Source: a virus
Direction: 5' to 3' (one strand)
Virus record (IMG/VR): IMGVR_UViG_3300030107_000353
Coordinates: 1-34,850 of that record
DNA length: 34,850 bases
This document shows positions 7,914-17,700 of the stretch, piece by piece. The position numbers and the translations under genes were made by a program. The notes beneath the pieces were generated by a model. The model was not told where the DNA came from. It worked only from the letters and a program-made list of their open reading frames with translations, and ran no database searches. The stretch's first letter is position 1; every line of letters starts with the position of its first letter.

Positions 7914-8165
7914 ATGGCTTATGCATTAGACAATCCTGTTAAAAAAATCGCACAGATGGGCCCATCAAATTCAATGTGGTACTATACTGACGGTGATGCA
8001 ATAGGAGATATCGATAACGATGATTACTTCATCTTATCATACAGAGAGTTATCTGCTGGAGATATTATAATTGTAAATAGCGGTGGTTCAAACGCAGTTG
8101 TAGATATTTTAATAGTATCTGTAAATGACGGTGGAACAAACCTAAATACAGTTATTCTAGCGTAA
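7914..8165 (+). CDS. Small beta-rich protein, possible head decoration protein, 83 aa
   Basis: This 83-aa acidic protein (MAYALDNPVKKIAQMGPSNS start) follows the capsid gene by 24 bases with an AATAGGAGA ribosome binding site. It is predicted to be mostly short beta strands, with Gly/Asn turns and repeated hydrophobic DIIIVNSGG and VVDILIVSV-like strands. Its position between capsid and terminator, together with its size, suggests a capsid decoration or head-completion protein expressed at the same level as the capsid. No family is recognised, so the role is inferred from context. Confidence 0.7.
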   Translation: MAYALDNPVKKIAQMGPSNSMWYYTDGDAIGDIDNDDYFILSYRELSAGDIIIVNSGGSNAVVDILIVSVNDGGTNLNTVILA

Positions 8166-8178
8166 TTCTAGAATCATA

Positions 8179-8211
8179 CTAAGGGGGAGAAATCCCCCTT
8201 GGTGCTTTTTT
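8179..8211 (+). terminator. Intrinsic terminator after the capsid genes
   Basis: CTAAGGGGG (8179-8187) pairs with CCCCCTTGG (8194-8202), nine pairs including one wobble, around a six-base loop. TGC and a run of six T (8206-8211) follow. This is the clearest Rho-independent terminator in the window. It separates the head genes from the tail genes, and the tail tubular A gene starts 8 bases later. Confidence 0.9.
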
Positions 8212-8218
8212 AAAAATT

Positions 8219-8818
8219 ATGGCAACAACAGATATAGACATATGTGCAAGAGCTTTAGTGATGATAGGTGCACAACCAATATCATCATTTTCAGATGGAA
8301 GCACAGAAGCATTAGTTGCCTCAAATATTTATTCTGATATTACAGAAGCATCTTTAACTAGACATAGATGGAGATTTGCAACTACACAAGCATCTCTTTC
8401 ACTTTTAACAAATACACCAACAGGAAGATATAGTTATGCTTATCAAATGCCTACATCTCCTGAAGTGTTACAAATTATTTCAATAACAGTAAACGATTAC
8501 GTTATTCCTTATTCACGATACCAAGATTATATTTATGTAAATGATTATGGTTCATCTAATACACTTGTAATGGATTATATTTACAAAGTAGGTGAAGCAT
8601 ATTTTCCACCTCATTTTAGATTAGCTTTAGAATATGAACTAGCTTCAGTATTTGCAGGTTCGGTTGCAAGAGATTCTGCTATGATTAGACAGTTTAAAGA
8701 ATTATCTGAAAGACAATTTCTTGTAGCTAAAAATATAGATTCTCAAGAAACTACTACAAAAGTTTTAGATACAAATAGATTTATTAACTTGAGAAAATCT
8801 ACAAGAACGGATGTATAA
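8219..8818 (+). CDS. Tail tubular protein A (gp11-like), 199 aa
   Basis: The length and pattern match the T7 gp11 family, which forms the ring under the portal and bridges it to the nozzle. Characteristic are the N-terminal DIDICARALVMIGAQPISSF segment, SNIYSDITEASLTRHRWRFA, and the later GEAYFPPHFRLALEYELASV helix. It follows the terminator at once and overlaps the next gene (tail tubular B) by one base at TAATG, so the two are translated together. Product is a virion tail component. The family call is firm. Confidence 0.9.
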   Translation: MATTDIDICARALVMIGAQPISSFSDGSTEALVASNIYSDITEASLTRHRWRFATTQASLSLLTNTPTGRYSYAYQMPTSPEVLQIISITVNDYVIPYSRYQDYIYVNDYGSSNTLVMDYIYKVGEAYFPPHFRLALEYELASVFAGSVARDSAMIRQFKELSERQFLVAKNIDSQETTTKVLDTNRFINLRKSTRTDV

Positions 8819-11025
8819 TGGTAAGAACGCTAAGACAGGTTATAACCAATTTTTCATCAGGAGAACTTAATCCTTTATTAGCAACTCGTACTGATGTTTC
8901 ATCTTATTTTCAAGGTGCTAAAGAATGTAAAAATTTTGCTTTATTAGCAGAAGGTGGTTTAATGAGAAGACCAGGTACTTCTTATTTAGCAACACTTCCA
9001 GCAGAAAGTAGAATTATTCCATTTATATTTTCTGATGATGAAGTAGCTATTATTGTATTATCTAATAATAGAATGGATGTATATAATACATCTGGAACAG
9101 CTTTAACATCAAACTATACAACTAATTGTAATTGGACTACAGCTCAATTATTTGAATTAAACTTTGCTCAATTTGGAGATACAATTTTTGTAACTCATAG
9201 AGAAAATCCAATTAGAAAAATATTTAGAGCATCAGCATCTTCATTTACTGTATCTGCATTTACTTTTGCAACTCATTCAACTGGTTATCCAAGATACCAA
9301 CCTTATTTTAAATACGAAGATAGTGCAGTAACTTTAACTCCTGCAGCAACTTCAGGTTCAAGTGTTAATATAACTGCATCAACAACTATATTTGATTCTG
9401 ATGCTAATTGGGTAGGTAAAACTATTCGTATTGGTAAAAAAGAAATTGATATTACATCAAGATCTAGCACAACAGTAGTTGTAGGAAATATACGTGAAAC
9501 ATTAGCTGGTACAGGAGCAACTGCAGATTGGGATGAAGAAGCTATGTCAGCTCATAGAAAATATGCTCAAGCTATTACATTCCATGCAAAAAGATTATGG
9601 TTAGGAGGATTGTTTTCTAGACCTGCTGCCGTACTTGCTTCTAAAATTTCTGAATATACTAACTTTGATGTTGATGATGCAGATTCAGCAGATGCTATTG
9701 ATGTAGATATTTCAGGAGATCAAGTTAATGAAGTAAGACATATGTTATCTGGTAAAGACTTACAAATCTTTACTGATGGTGGAGAATATTATGTACCACC
9801 AGCAACAGATAATACTATTACTCCTTCTAATATTAGTATTCAAAGACAAACTCCATACGGTATCTCTAGGACAGCTCCTAAAATGTTTGATCTTGCAACT
9901 GGATTTGTTCAAAAGAACGGAAAGGCAATTAGAGAATTTATTTATTCAGATCTTGAAGATGGTTATAAATCAACTTCTGTTTCAATTCTTGCACAACATT
10001 TAATAGATAGCCCTAAAGAAATTGCTATTATGAAAGGTAATAATACAAGACCTGAACAATATGCTTTTTTCTTAAATAATGGAACAACACATCCAGGTAA
10101 GTTATCTGTATTTCATTCTGTAAGAGATGAAAAAATAGCAGGATGGGTACAATGGTCAACAAGAACAGGAGATACTTTTCAATCAATAGCAGCTCTTAAT
10201 GAAAATTTAATTTGTATTGGTAAAAGATCTTTAAATAGTTCTACTGTATATACATTAGAAAAATTTGCTGATGATGATAGTACAACACTTGATTGCCAAA
10301 CAACTTCAACATTAAGTCAACGTGGTACTCCTTTAGTTAAAGGAGCATCTCAATCTACATCTGGAAATGTTTTAATAACTGATGGATTTAGTTCAGCACC
10401 TAAAGTAAATGAAACTTTCACTATAGCTGGTAACGCAACTGAATATACAATTTCATCTTTAGTAGATAATGGTAGCACAACATACACATTAACATTAGAT
10501 AGAAATTTAGCAGCATCTCCTGCAGATAATGCAGTTATAACTTTAACAAAAGGTTATCTTCATACGGTAAATGGAATATATACAGCAGAATCAGTTAATG
10601 TAGTTGAAGGTAATAGTTCAATTGGAACATTTACGGTATCAGGTTCTGATACAATTACACTTGTAAACGCACCTAAAGCAACAGCTCTTAAAGTTGGATT
10701 TAATTATACACCAACTTTAGAAACTATGCCTATAGATAAAGAATTAGATGAAGGCCCATTAACAGGTCTTCCAAGAAGAATCTCAAGAGCCATTGTAGAT
10801 CTTAACTCTACCCTAGATATGACTATTAAAGCAGCAGACAGCACCTCTAAAGCTTTAATAGTACAACAAGTTAGTTTTACAGGTGGCTCTGACCTAGTTC
10901 CAGTTACATCTAAAAAAGAATTTTTCTTTTTAGGTTATGACAAAAGTCCAACAATAACAATATCCCAAGATGATCCTTTACCTATGAAAATCTTAGGAAT
11001 GGCAGTGGAGGTAGTTTTTGCATGA
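8818..11025 (+). CDS. Tail tubular protein B (gp12-like nozzle), 735 aa
   Basis: This is the large beta-propeller nozzle of podovirus tails. The N-terminus has the hallmark pattern of a short NFSSGELNPLLATRTD segment followed by GAKECKNFALLAEGGLMRRP, close to that of T7 gp12 and P22 gp10-like proteins. The size (735 aa) is within the family range. The middle carries insert-like Thr/Ser/Asp-rich strands (about residues 480-620) that may be an added beta domain. It overlaps tail tubular A by one base and overlaps the next gene by 4 bases (ATGA). Confidence 0.9.
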   Translation: MVRTLRQVITNFSSGELNPLLATRTDVSSYFQGAKECKNFALLAEGGLMRRPGTSYLATLPAESRIIPFIFSDDEVAIIVLSNNRMDVYNTSGTALTSNYTTNCNWTTAQLFELNFAQFGDTIFVTHRENPIRKIFRASASSFTVSAFTFATHSTGYPRYQPYFKYEDSAVTLTPAATSGSSVNITASTTIFDSDANWVGKTIRIGKKEIDITSRSSTTVVVGNIRETLAGTGATADWDEEAMSAHRKYAQAITFHAKRLWLGGLFSRPAAVLASKISEYTNFDVDDADSADAIDVDISGDQVNEVRHMLSGKDLQIFTDGGEYYVPPATDNTITPSNISIQRQTPYGISRTAPKMFDLATGFVQKNGKAIREFIYSDLEDGYKSTSVSILAQHLIDSPKEIAIMKGNNTRPEQYAFFLNNGTTHPGKLSVFHSVRDEKIAGWVQWSTRTGDTFQSIAALNENLICIGKRSLNSSTVYTLEKFADDDSTTLDCQTTSTLSQRGTPLVKGASQSTSGNVLITDGFSSAPKVNETFTIAGNATEYTISSLVDNGSTTYTLTLDRNLAASPADNAVITLTKGYLHTVNGIYTAESVNVVEGNSSIGTFTVSGSDTITLVNAPKATALKVGFNYTPTLETMPIDKELDEGPLTGLPRRISRAIVDLNSTLDMTIKAADSTSKALIVQQVSFTGGSDLVPVTSKKEFFFLGYDKSPTITISQDDPLPMKILGMAVEVVFA

Positions 11026-11447
11026 GTGCTGATCCAATAACATTAATTACTATAGGTAAAACTTTATTTGATATTAAATCCTCTAGAGATCAAGCTAAAC
11101 TTGAAGCAAAACAATATGCAGCTAGAAGAGAAGCTGCAAGAATTAGAGCTTTAGAAGATGAAGCTGATCGTAAAAAACAATGGAAATTACAAGAAGCTCA
11201 TAACTTAGCAATACAAGCTAGTGGTGGTTTTAGTATCGATAGTAAATCATTTTTAAATATTCAAGATCAAGGTGAAAATTTGATGAAAAAAGATATTGCA
11301 ACAATAAGACTTAATCTTGCTCAAGATATTAATCAATTATCTTTAGCAGCTCAAATGGCTAAAAAAACTAGAAAAAAACAAGAATTTGGTAGTTGGTTAA
11401 GTATTGGTTCTACTTGGTATGAATCTAAAAATAAGGAAAAAGTTTAA
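11022..11447 (+). CDS. Small internal virion / core-like protein, 141 aa
   Basis: The gene starts with an ATGA overlap on tail tubular B and sits just ahead of the two giant internal protein genes, the position of T7 gp14. The sequence fits: an N-terminal hydrophobic segment (LITIGKTLFDIKSS), then a long Ala/Arg/Glu-rich helix (about residues 25-70), then Ser/Gly-rich ASGGFSIDSKSF and a second helix. T7 gp14 is ejected early and forms a pore in the outer membrane. The length here is shorter than T7's 196 aa. The assignment rests on position and composition, not on a sharp motif. Confidence 0.65.
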   Translation: MSADPITLITIGKTLFDIKSSRDQAKLEAKQYAARREAARIRALEDEADRKKQWKLQEAHNLAIQASGGFSIDSKSFLNIQDQGENLMKKDIATIRLNLAQDINQLSLAAQMAKKTRKKQEFGSWLSIGSTWYESKNKEKV

Positions 11448-11491
11448 TGAATAAATTTATATTAATATTTTTTTTTGGAGTTTATCAGTAA
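11447..11491 (+). CDS. Possible 14-codon coupling ORF
   Basis: ATG at 11447 overlaps the preceding stop (TAATGA) and its stop overlaps the start of the next gene (TAATGG), encoding MNKFILIFFFGVYQ. The peptide is hydrophobic. The next gene's GGAG ribosome binding site (11477-11480) lies within it. It could be a translational coupler, or simply chance in a T-rich spacer. Confidence 0.25.
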   Translation: MNKFILIFFFGVYQ

Positions 11492-14400
11492 TGGCATTAG
11501 AAAAAGGCAAAAAAGAAGTTTTTAGAAAAACTATAGATACACAAGTTCCTTATGTACCTGCTAAAAGTTATGCAAGTATAGCTTTTGATAGTCTTAAACC
11601 TACATTAAATAGAATACAAGCTGATGAAGAAAAAACTAAACAAGCAAATTACTTTTTTGATTTTCAAATAAAAACTAGAGAATTTTTTGATCAAGCTAGA
11701 ATAGATAATCAATTTGATGCTGCTGCTATGAAACAAACAGTAGATACATATTCTAAAAATTTATTAGATCAAGTTCCTCCAAAATATAAAATACAAGCTG
11801 CTGCTATGTTAGCAAATTACAGCATGTCTTCTATTAATTATGCTGCTACTCAAAAACATCAAAAAGATCTTAATATAAAAGCAGGAAATAGAGATAAAAA
11901 TTGGGAAAATTTTAATACAGAAGCAGAATTTAGTATGAATAATTTTACAGATCATCCATTAGATTCTGGTATTGTTGGTATTAATGAAACTTTTATAAAT
12001 GGTTTAAAAACTGCTAATGAATTATTTCATGAAGATAATATAAATTTTGTAGAAACAAATGAATTAAATAAAAAAATTCATAATAAAAATATAAAAACGC
12101 AAATTAAAAATTTAGCTATTGCTAGAGGTTATAACATAATGAAACTTATGTATAAAAATAATATGGAAGTTGAAGCTTTTAATTGGTTAAATGATCTTAA
12201 TCAAGGTGCAGATAAAACACCATTAAATCCTAGTAGAGAAATGTTAGAAAACCCAGTTTGGAAAGAGTTATCATTAATTATGAATGATGCTCAGGGAAGA
12301 CAAGAAGTAGTTGCAGGTATTAAAAAATTATATTTAGGATTTCACCATGAAAATATATTTGGTAAATCTAAAAAAACAAATGTTGATTTAGATTATTTTA
12401 AACAACCAGGAGAAATATTATCTTTAGAAAAATTTAAAGGTGGAGCTGTAGATAGTAATGATATTGCTGAAATACTTGGTATTGAAATAGGTTCTAGACA
12501 ACATACTGAATTACAAGAATATGTAGCTAAAGCTAATAATGCTGCAAGAGTTGTTGCAATGAGTATGCAAAATCCTAACAAACGTATTAATTGGGCAGAT
12601 GAAGATGTCACACCAGAATTATGGGCTCAATCATTGTTAGCTATGAATGGCATACATAAAGTTAGATTTAGTGATTTAGATAGTGATAGTTTTAAAACAG
12701 CTATTAATTTAATGGCTTTACAAGATTATTATCCTTCTCAATTAGCAGATGCTTTGAAAATAAATAATTCTGGTAATTGGAAAGATGAAGGTACTTTAAA
12801 TAAATTTAAAGACCAAGCATTAATATATCAATATGTTAAAAATTTATTTCCAAATGAAGAATTTCCACCATTATATGAACAAGCTTTAGAAGGTGGAGCT
12901 ATTGATGAAATAGTTAATGGAAATTTTTCTACAGCTACAAATATTATGGAAGGTATTAAAAGCGAAGATACTCCTAAAAGATTTCAAAGTATTATTCAAA
13001 ATGAAAATAGCGAAGAGAATTTTAGAAATTATTTAAAATCAAAAAAAAAATCTCCTAATTGGTTATTTAAAATTTTTGCAAATGAAAAAGATCCATTACA
13101 TAAACATTTATTATCTTCAGCAGATCAAACAACTATATTTGCTATTGATGTAACTAAAATTATACCTCCTGCAGCATATAAAGAATTTCAAGAAATATTT
13201 TATCAAACTATAGCTAATATGACTGTAGGAACAGAAATTGATCCTTGGAAATCTGGTAATGAACAATTATTAAATCAAGCTTGGAATATAAGTAGTAGAA
13301 AATTAAAACAATCAGGATGGGGTATTGAAACTAATACACACGATGGTAAAGCTAAATTAGTTAAAAATCCTTATTGGCATACTTATGGAACACCTGATAA
13401 TAATGATAAATATTCTCATATATATAGTGAATTTAGTCAAATGTCTAATGATGAAAAAATGGATTTATTTGGCACAAGTAAATGGGAAGACATAAAAAAA
13501 ATATTATATCAAAATTTTAATAATCCTGAAGGTAATGTAAAAATTTCACTAGATAGACGAACTTATAATGATGAAAATGGTAACCCTGCATATAAATTAA
13601 GTATATGGCAAGGTGATTTGGTTATTCCAATTGAAGGTAATTTTAAACCTGCTGGATGGGTAGATTATTCTAAAAAAGATAGCAAAGGTAGTATGGCTCA
13701 AATTGTTAATGATACTACTGATCAAATTTATAAAGAATGGGAACAATCAACTTGGTTTCAAAATTTACCTGAAGATAAAAAACATTGGTCTAAAAGAGCA
13801 ATTCATAGTGTTATTAGAAATGGTATAAAATTATCTGATTTTAAATATTATCCTGATATTAATTTACCAAAAAGTAAATTAGCTCAAAGTTTAATGGTAG
13901 CTGCTCCAGCATTAAGTAAAGCTTTAGCTGGTGATAATGTTACAACATTAGTAGCTGAAACTAGACCTTTTGCTTGGATTGCAAAAACAATGGGTTTTGA
14001 TGGAGATCTTAGAGAAATACAAGCAGAATTAAATGCGGCAGCAGATATTGCAAATAATAATTTAAGTTTACAAAAAAAAATTAATCTTAATAGAAATTTA
14101 AGTGATAAAGAAAAAATTAATGAATCATTATACCCACCTGAAAAAATGGTACTAAGTAATAATGCAATGAGTTTAAATTTTAAACATTATGCATTAACTA
14201 ATTATAATAATACTGATTTAAGATTAACACATAGAACAAATAATTGGACAGCAATTAGTTCTGATAATTGGGATGGTGAAATACCACTTAATTATAAAAG
14301 AGATAGCAGACACTTTGCAGTATTTTCACATCCTAAAGATAGTATTAGAGCTGTAACTAAATTATTTTTAAATCATTCTACATTAACTGAAAATATAAAT

Positions 14401-14715
14401 GGCGATAAAGTACCTAGTGTTTATGGTTCAGAACCAACAATATTAGAAATATTAACTAAAACAAAATATGCTACAAATATGAAATCATATATAGATGCAT
14501 TAGAAGATCATTCTACATTAGATAAAGATACTATAATTAATTTAATGGACGCTAATCAAATGCACGAATTATTAAAATTTATTACAATACACGAAATGGG
14601 TAGTGAATATTTTAATGAAAAATTTGGTACAACAAATGCTTATGTTGATTCCGTAATTTATGCAGGATTTAATGAAGCTATTAATTCATATAATGGTGAA
14701 TTAGGCAAATTATAA
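11491..14715 (+). CDS. Large internal virion protein (gp15-like), 1074 aa
   Basis: A huge, helix-rich, AT-coded protein between the small core protein and a second giant protein, as T7 gp15 is placed before gp16. The N-terminal 700 residues are helical repeats without enzyme motifs. The C-terminal part (about residues 880-1060) resembles a module seen in other phage virion proteins: an HFAVFSHPKDSIRAVTKLFL segment, then TILEILTKTKYATNMKSYID, LMDANQMHELLKFIT and IHEMG. In those proteins the module begins with an Asn/Arg-rich W-containing loop and is linked to peptidoglycan-binding or cleaving virion parts; here the front end is degenerate. It is probably ejected with DNA to form the periplasmic conduit. 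It overlaps the next gene by one base. Confidence 0.75.
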   Translation: MALEKGKKEVFRKTIDTQVPYVPAKSYASIAFDSLKPTLNRIQADEEKTKQANYFFDFQIKTREFFDQARIDNQFDAAAMKQTVDTYSKNLLDQVPPKYKIQAAAMLANYSMSSINYAATQKHQKDLNIKAGNRDKNWENFNTEAEFSMNNFTDHPLDSGIVGINETFINGLKTANELFHEDNINFVETNELNKKIHNKNIKTQIKNLAIARGYNIMKLMYKNNMEVEAFNWLNDLNQGADKTPLNPSREMLENPVWKELSLIMNDAQGRQEVVAGIKKLYLGFHHENIFGKSKKTNVDLDYFKQPGEILSLEKFKGGAVDSNDIAEILGIEIGSRQHTELQEYVAKANNAARVVAMSMQNPNKRINWADEDVTPELWAQSLLAMNGIHKVRFSDLDSDSFKTAINLMALQDYYPSQLADALKINNSGNWKDEGTLNKFKDQALIYQYVKNLFPNEEFPPLYEQALEGGAIDEIVNGNFSTATNIMEGIKSEDTPKRFQSIIQNENSEENFRNYLKSKKKSPNWLFKIFANEKDPLHKHLLSSADQTTIFAIDVTKIIPPAAYKEFQEIFYQTIANMTVGTEIDPWKSGNEQLLNQAWNISSRKLKQSGWGIETNTHDGKAKLVKNPYWHTYGTPDNNDKYSHIYSEFSQMSNDEKMDLFGTSKWEDIKKILYQNFNNPEGNVKISLDRRTYNDENGNPAYKLSIWQGDLVIPIEGNFKPAGWVDYSKKDSKGSMAQIVNDTTDQIYKEWEQSTWFQNLPEDKKHWSKRAIHSVIRNGIKLSDFKYYPDINLPKSKLAQSLMVAAPALSKALAGDNVTTLVAETRPFAWIAKTMGFDGDLREIQAELNAAADIANNNLSLQKKINLNRNLSDKEKINESLYPPEKMVLSNNAMSLNFKHYALTNYNNTDLRLTHRTNNWTAISSDNWDGEIPLNYKRDSRHFAVFSHPKDSIRAVTKLFLNHSTLTENINGDKVPSVYGSEPTILEILTKTKYATNMKSYIDALEDHSTLDKDTIINLMDANQMHELLKFITIHEMGSEYFNEKFGTTNAYVDSVIYAGFNEAINSYNGELGKL

Positions 14716-17700
14716 TGGCAGTTTTTTTTCCAAATCCGATTACAACAGATTATTTAAAATCTCAAAAAACTGAAACAGTTAAATTTAATTGGTGGAAAGA
14801 TTTTAAAGGTGGATTTGAAACAGAAAATTTACCTACAATGATTTATCAACATATGATTGATAATTCAGATTTTGTACCTGAGGATAATTATATTCCATCT
14901 CAAGATCCTCAATTGCAAGGTTATGAAAACCATATGCATTTATTTTATTTTAGCCAAAGTAGAGCAGAAACTTCAGCTATAATTAATAAATATAAAAAAC
15001 ATCAAGAATTAAATTATGCATCACCATGGCATTATATAGGTAAAATAACAGGAGCTGTTTTAGATCCTTCAACTGCATTATTTTTTACTAAATTTGGTCA
15101 AGCTGCAAAAATAGTAGGAACTTCAATGGTAGCAGAAGAAATAGGAAAACAAAATTTAGATCCATTAAGAAGTGATAGTTATTTACCATTAATAGCAGCT
15201 TATGGTTATTCAATTCCTTTTTTATTAAATAAATTAAGTGCTGCTCCAGGATTAAAAACACAACAAAAAATTAAAGCATATGATGAGCAATGGATTAGCA
15301 ATACATCTTCTAAAACTTCTATTAAAGAAGGTGATATAGCTATAGATGGTACTTTTGTTAGTCCTAATGCTAAAGAATTATCAGGAGGTACAGTAGGAGC
15401 TGCTGGAAAATATCCTGCTGGAACAATTTTTAAAAAAGGCGATAAAATAATTATTAATGATAAAGGTCAAACTGCAACTGTTGTTAATTTTAATAAAACT
15501 AATGTAAAATTAGGAAATATGAATGACACTTATGTTGTTAAATTAGACGAATCATCCAAAGTTACTTCTACTCAAAAAGATACTATGGTTTTAAGTAAAG
15601 AAATTGTAGATAGCCATAATGTATTACCTAAAAGAACAACTATTAGTCAACAAATGCATGGCGAAAAATTTGTTAAATCTAATTTAAAAATATTTGGAGA
15701 AGATGGGCCATGGACTCCTGTCTTTAGAGTTATAAATCAAAACACTTCTTTAACTGCAAGAAAAATAATGGGAGATTTATTAGATACTCCATTACTTAAA
15801 TTAAAAAATACTAAAGCATGGGGATTTAATGCAACAGGCAAATCAATAGAAACTGATATGCGTATGATGAGAGTAGGTGAAATAGAATCTCATAAAATGA
15901 TTAAAGACCAATATCTTAAATATGTTCAAAGACAACAATTAGAAACAGGGGCTACTGTACCTTCAACTGATTTTATGATGATGTTTAAAAATAGAGGTAA
16001 GGATGCTCAATCTCAAGGATGGTTAAATCAAACTCAATTTTCTAAAGAAATAACTATTGCAAGATTAAATAGTTTTGACCATGCAATACCTGAAGTAGCT
16101 GAAGCTGCTAGAATTACTCAAAAGAAAGTTTATGAACCTTTATTTAAAGAAGCTAACTTACTTAAAATTAGAGAATTACCTGTTGAATCCGAATTAAAAT
16201 TTTGGCAAGACACATTAAAAGATATTAGAAAAAAAGGTTTAGGTTCTAGAACCTTTAAATCTAAATACGGAGATCCTGATGAAGTTTATTCTATTTCAAG
16301 AATAGAATCTACAATTGATAAATTAACAGAAAGATTAAAAAGAATACAAAAAGGTAAAGGAGTTAAAGATTATATTAATATTGTTTATATTAAAAATGCT
16401 ATTGATAAAAATAAAGATCATTTTAGAGGTATCATAGAAAGATTTTATCAAAGACAAGGTATTCAAATTAACAAAGCTGATTTAGATCAGTTAGTTAAAG
16501 ATTTATCAAATCATTTTCCTTTTGTTAAACCAAGAAAAGGAGATTACGATCTTAATCAAAGATATGTATTTAAAGATCCAAGATACGCAAGAGCTAATAG
16601 AGCTAGAGAATTAAATTTAGATAAACAAGCTCAATTAGAATTAATAGAAGCAGGTATGATTATGTCTGACATATTTGCTTTACAAAAAATATACGCAAGA
16701 CAAATGATACCTGACATTTTACTTACAAGAAAATATGGAGATCCTAATGGTTTAGGATTTAAATTAATTGAAGATAATTTAGCTCCATTTGAATCTGGTC
16801 TAATGACTGTTGCTAATGAATATAATGCTAAAATAGCAATGGGTAAAAAAGTTAATAGATCTAAATTACTTAAAGAAAGAGATCAAATATTAGATGATCT
16901 TGAAGCAGCAATAGAACTTATAAAAGGAACATATGGTTTACCTGCTAATCCTCATGCATGGACTTCAACAGCAATGAGAACTGCTAAACATTATAACGCA
17001 TTAACTATGCTTACTGGTTTCTTTGCAGCAATACCAGATGTAGCTCGTATTACTATGACTTCAGGAATTAAAAGAGGTTTTGCAACTCAATTTGAAATGT
17101 TAGGTAATTTCCTTGGTGATGGAAAACTATTTAAGATGGGTAAAAAAGAAGCTCAATCTTTTGGTGAAGCAGTAGATATGGTTACAGGTCAAAGAGCAAT
17201 GTTATTTGCAGATGTAGGAGATATGTTTGGTTTAGCAAATAGACTTGAAGGAGCTATGGGTAAAGTATCAGCAATTAATTTTATGTATGTTAACCTTATG
17301 TCTAGATGGACAGAAATGGCTAAGTCTATGGCATCAGTTACTATAGGTTCTAGAATTATAGAAGATTCTATTTCTTGGAGTAAAGGTACTTTAGGAGATA
17401 AATGGAAAACAGCATTATCATCTTCAGGTATTGATAAAGATATGGCTAGAAGAATAGCTGTTCAATTTGAACAGTATGGTAAAAAAACAAAACATAATTT
17501 TATGGCTAATACTTCTCAATGGAAAGATGCTCAAGCTATTGATGCTTTTGGTGCAGCTCTTAATAAAGATATTAATATTACAATTGTTACTCCAGGTTTA
17601 GGAGATACTCCTAAATGGATGAGTACAGAATTAGGTTCTACTTTTGCTCAATTTAAAAAATTTGCTATGTCAGCAACACAAAGAATGTTGATGAGGGGTA

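Noticed and set aside
12393-12611. Leftward 72-aa frame inside the gp15-like gene
   Set aside because: Antisense shadow of an intact long gene with no start signals.
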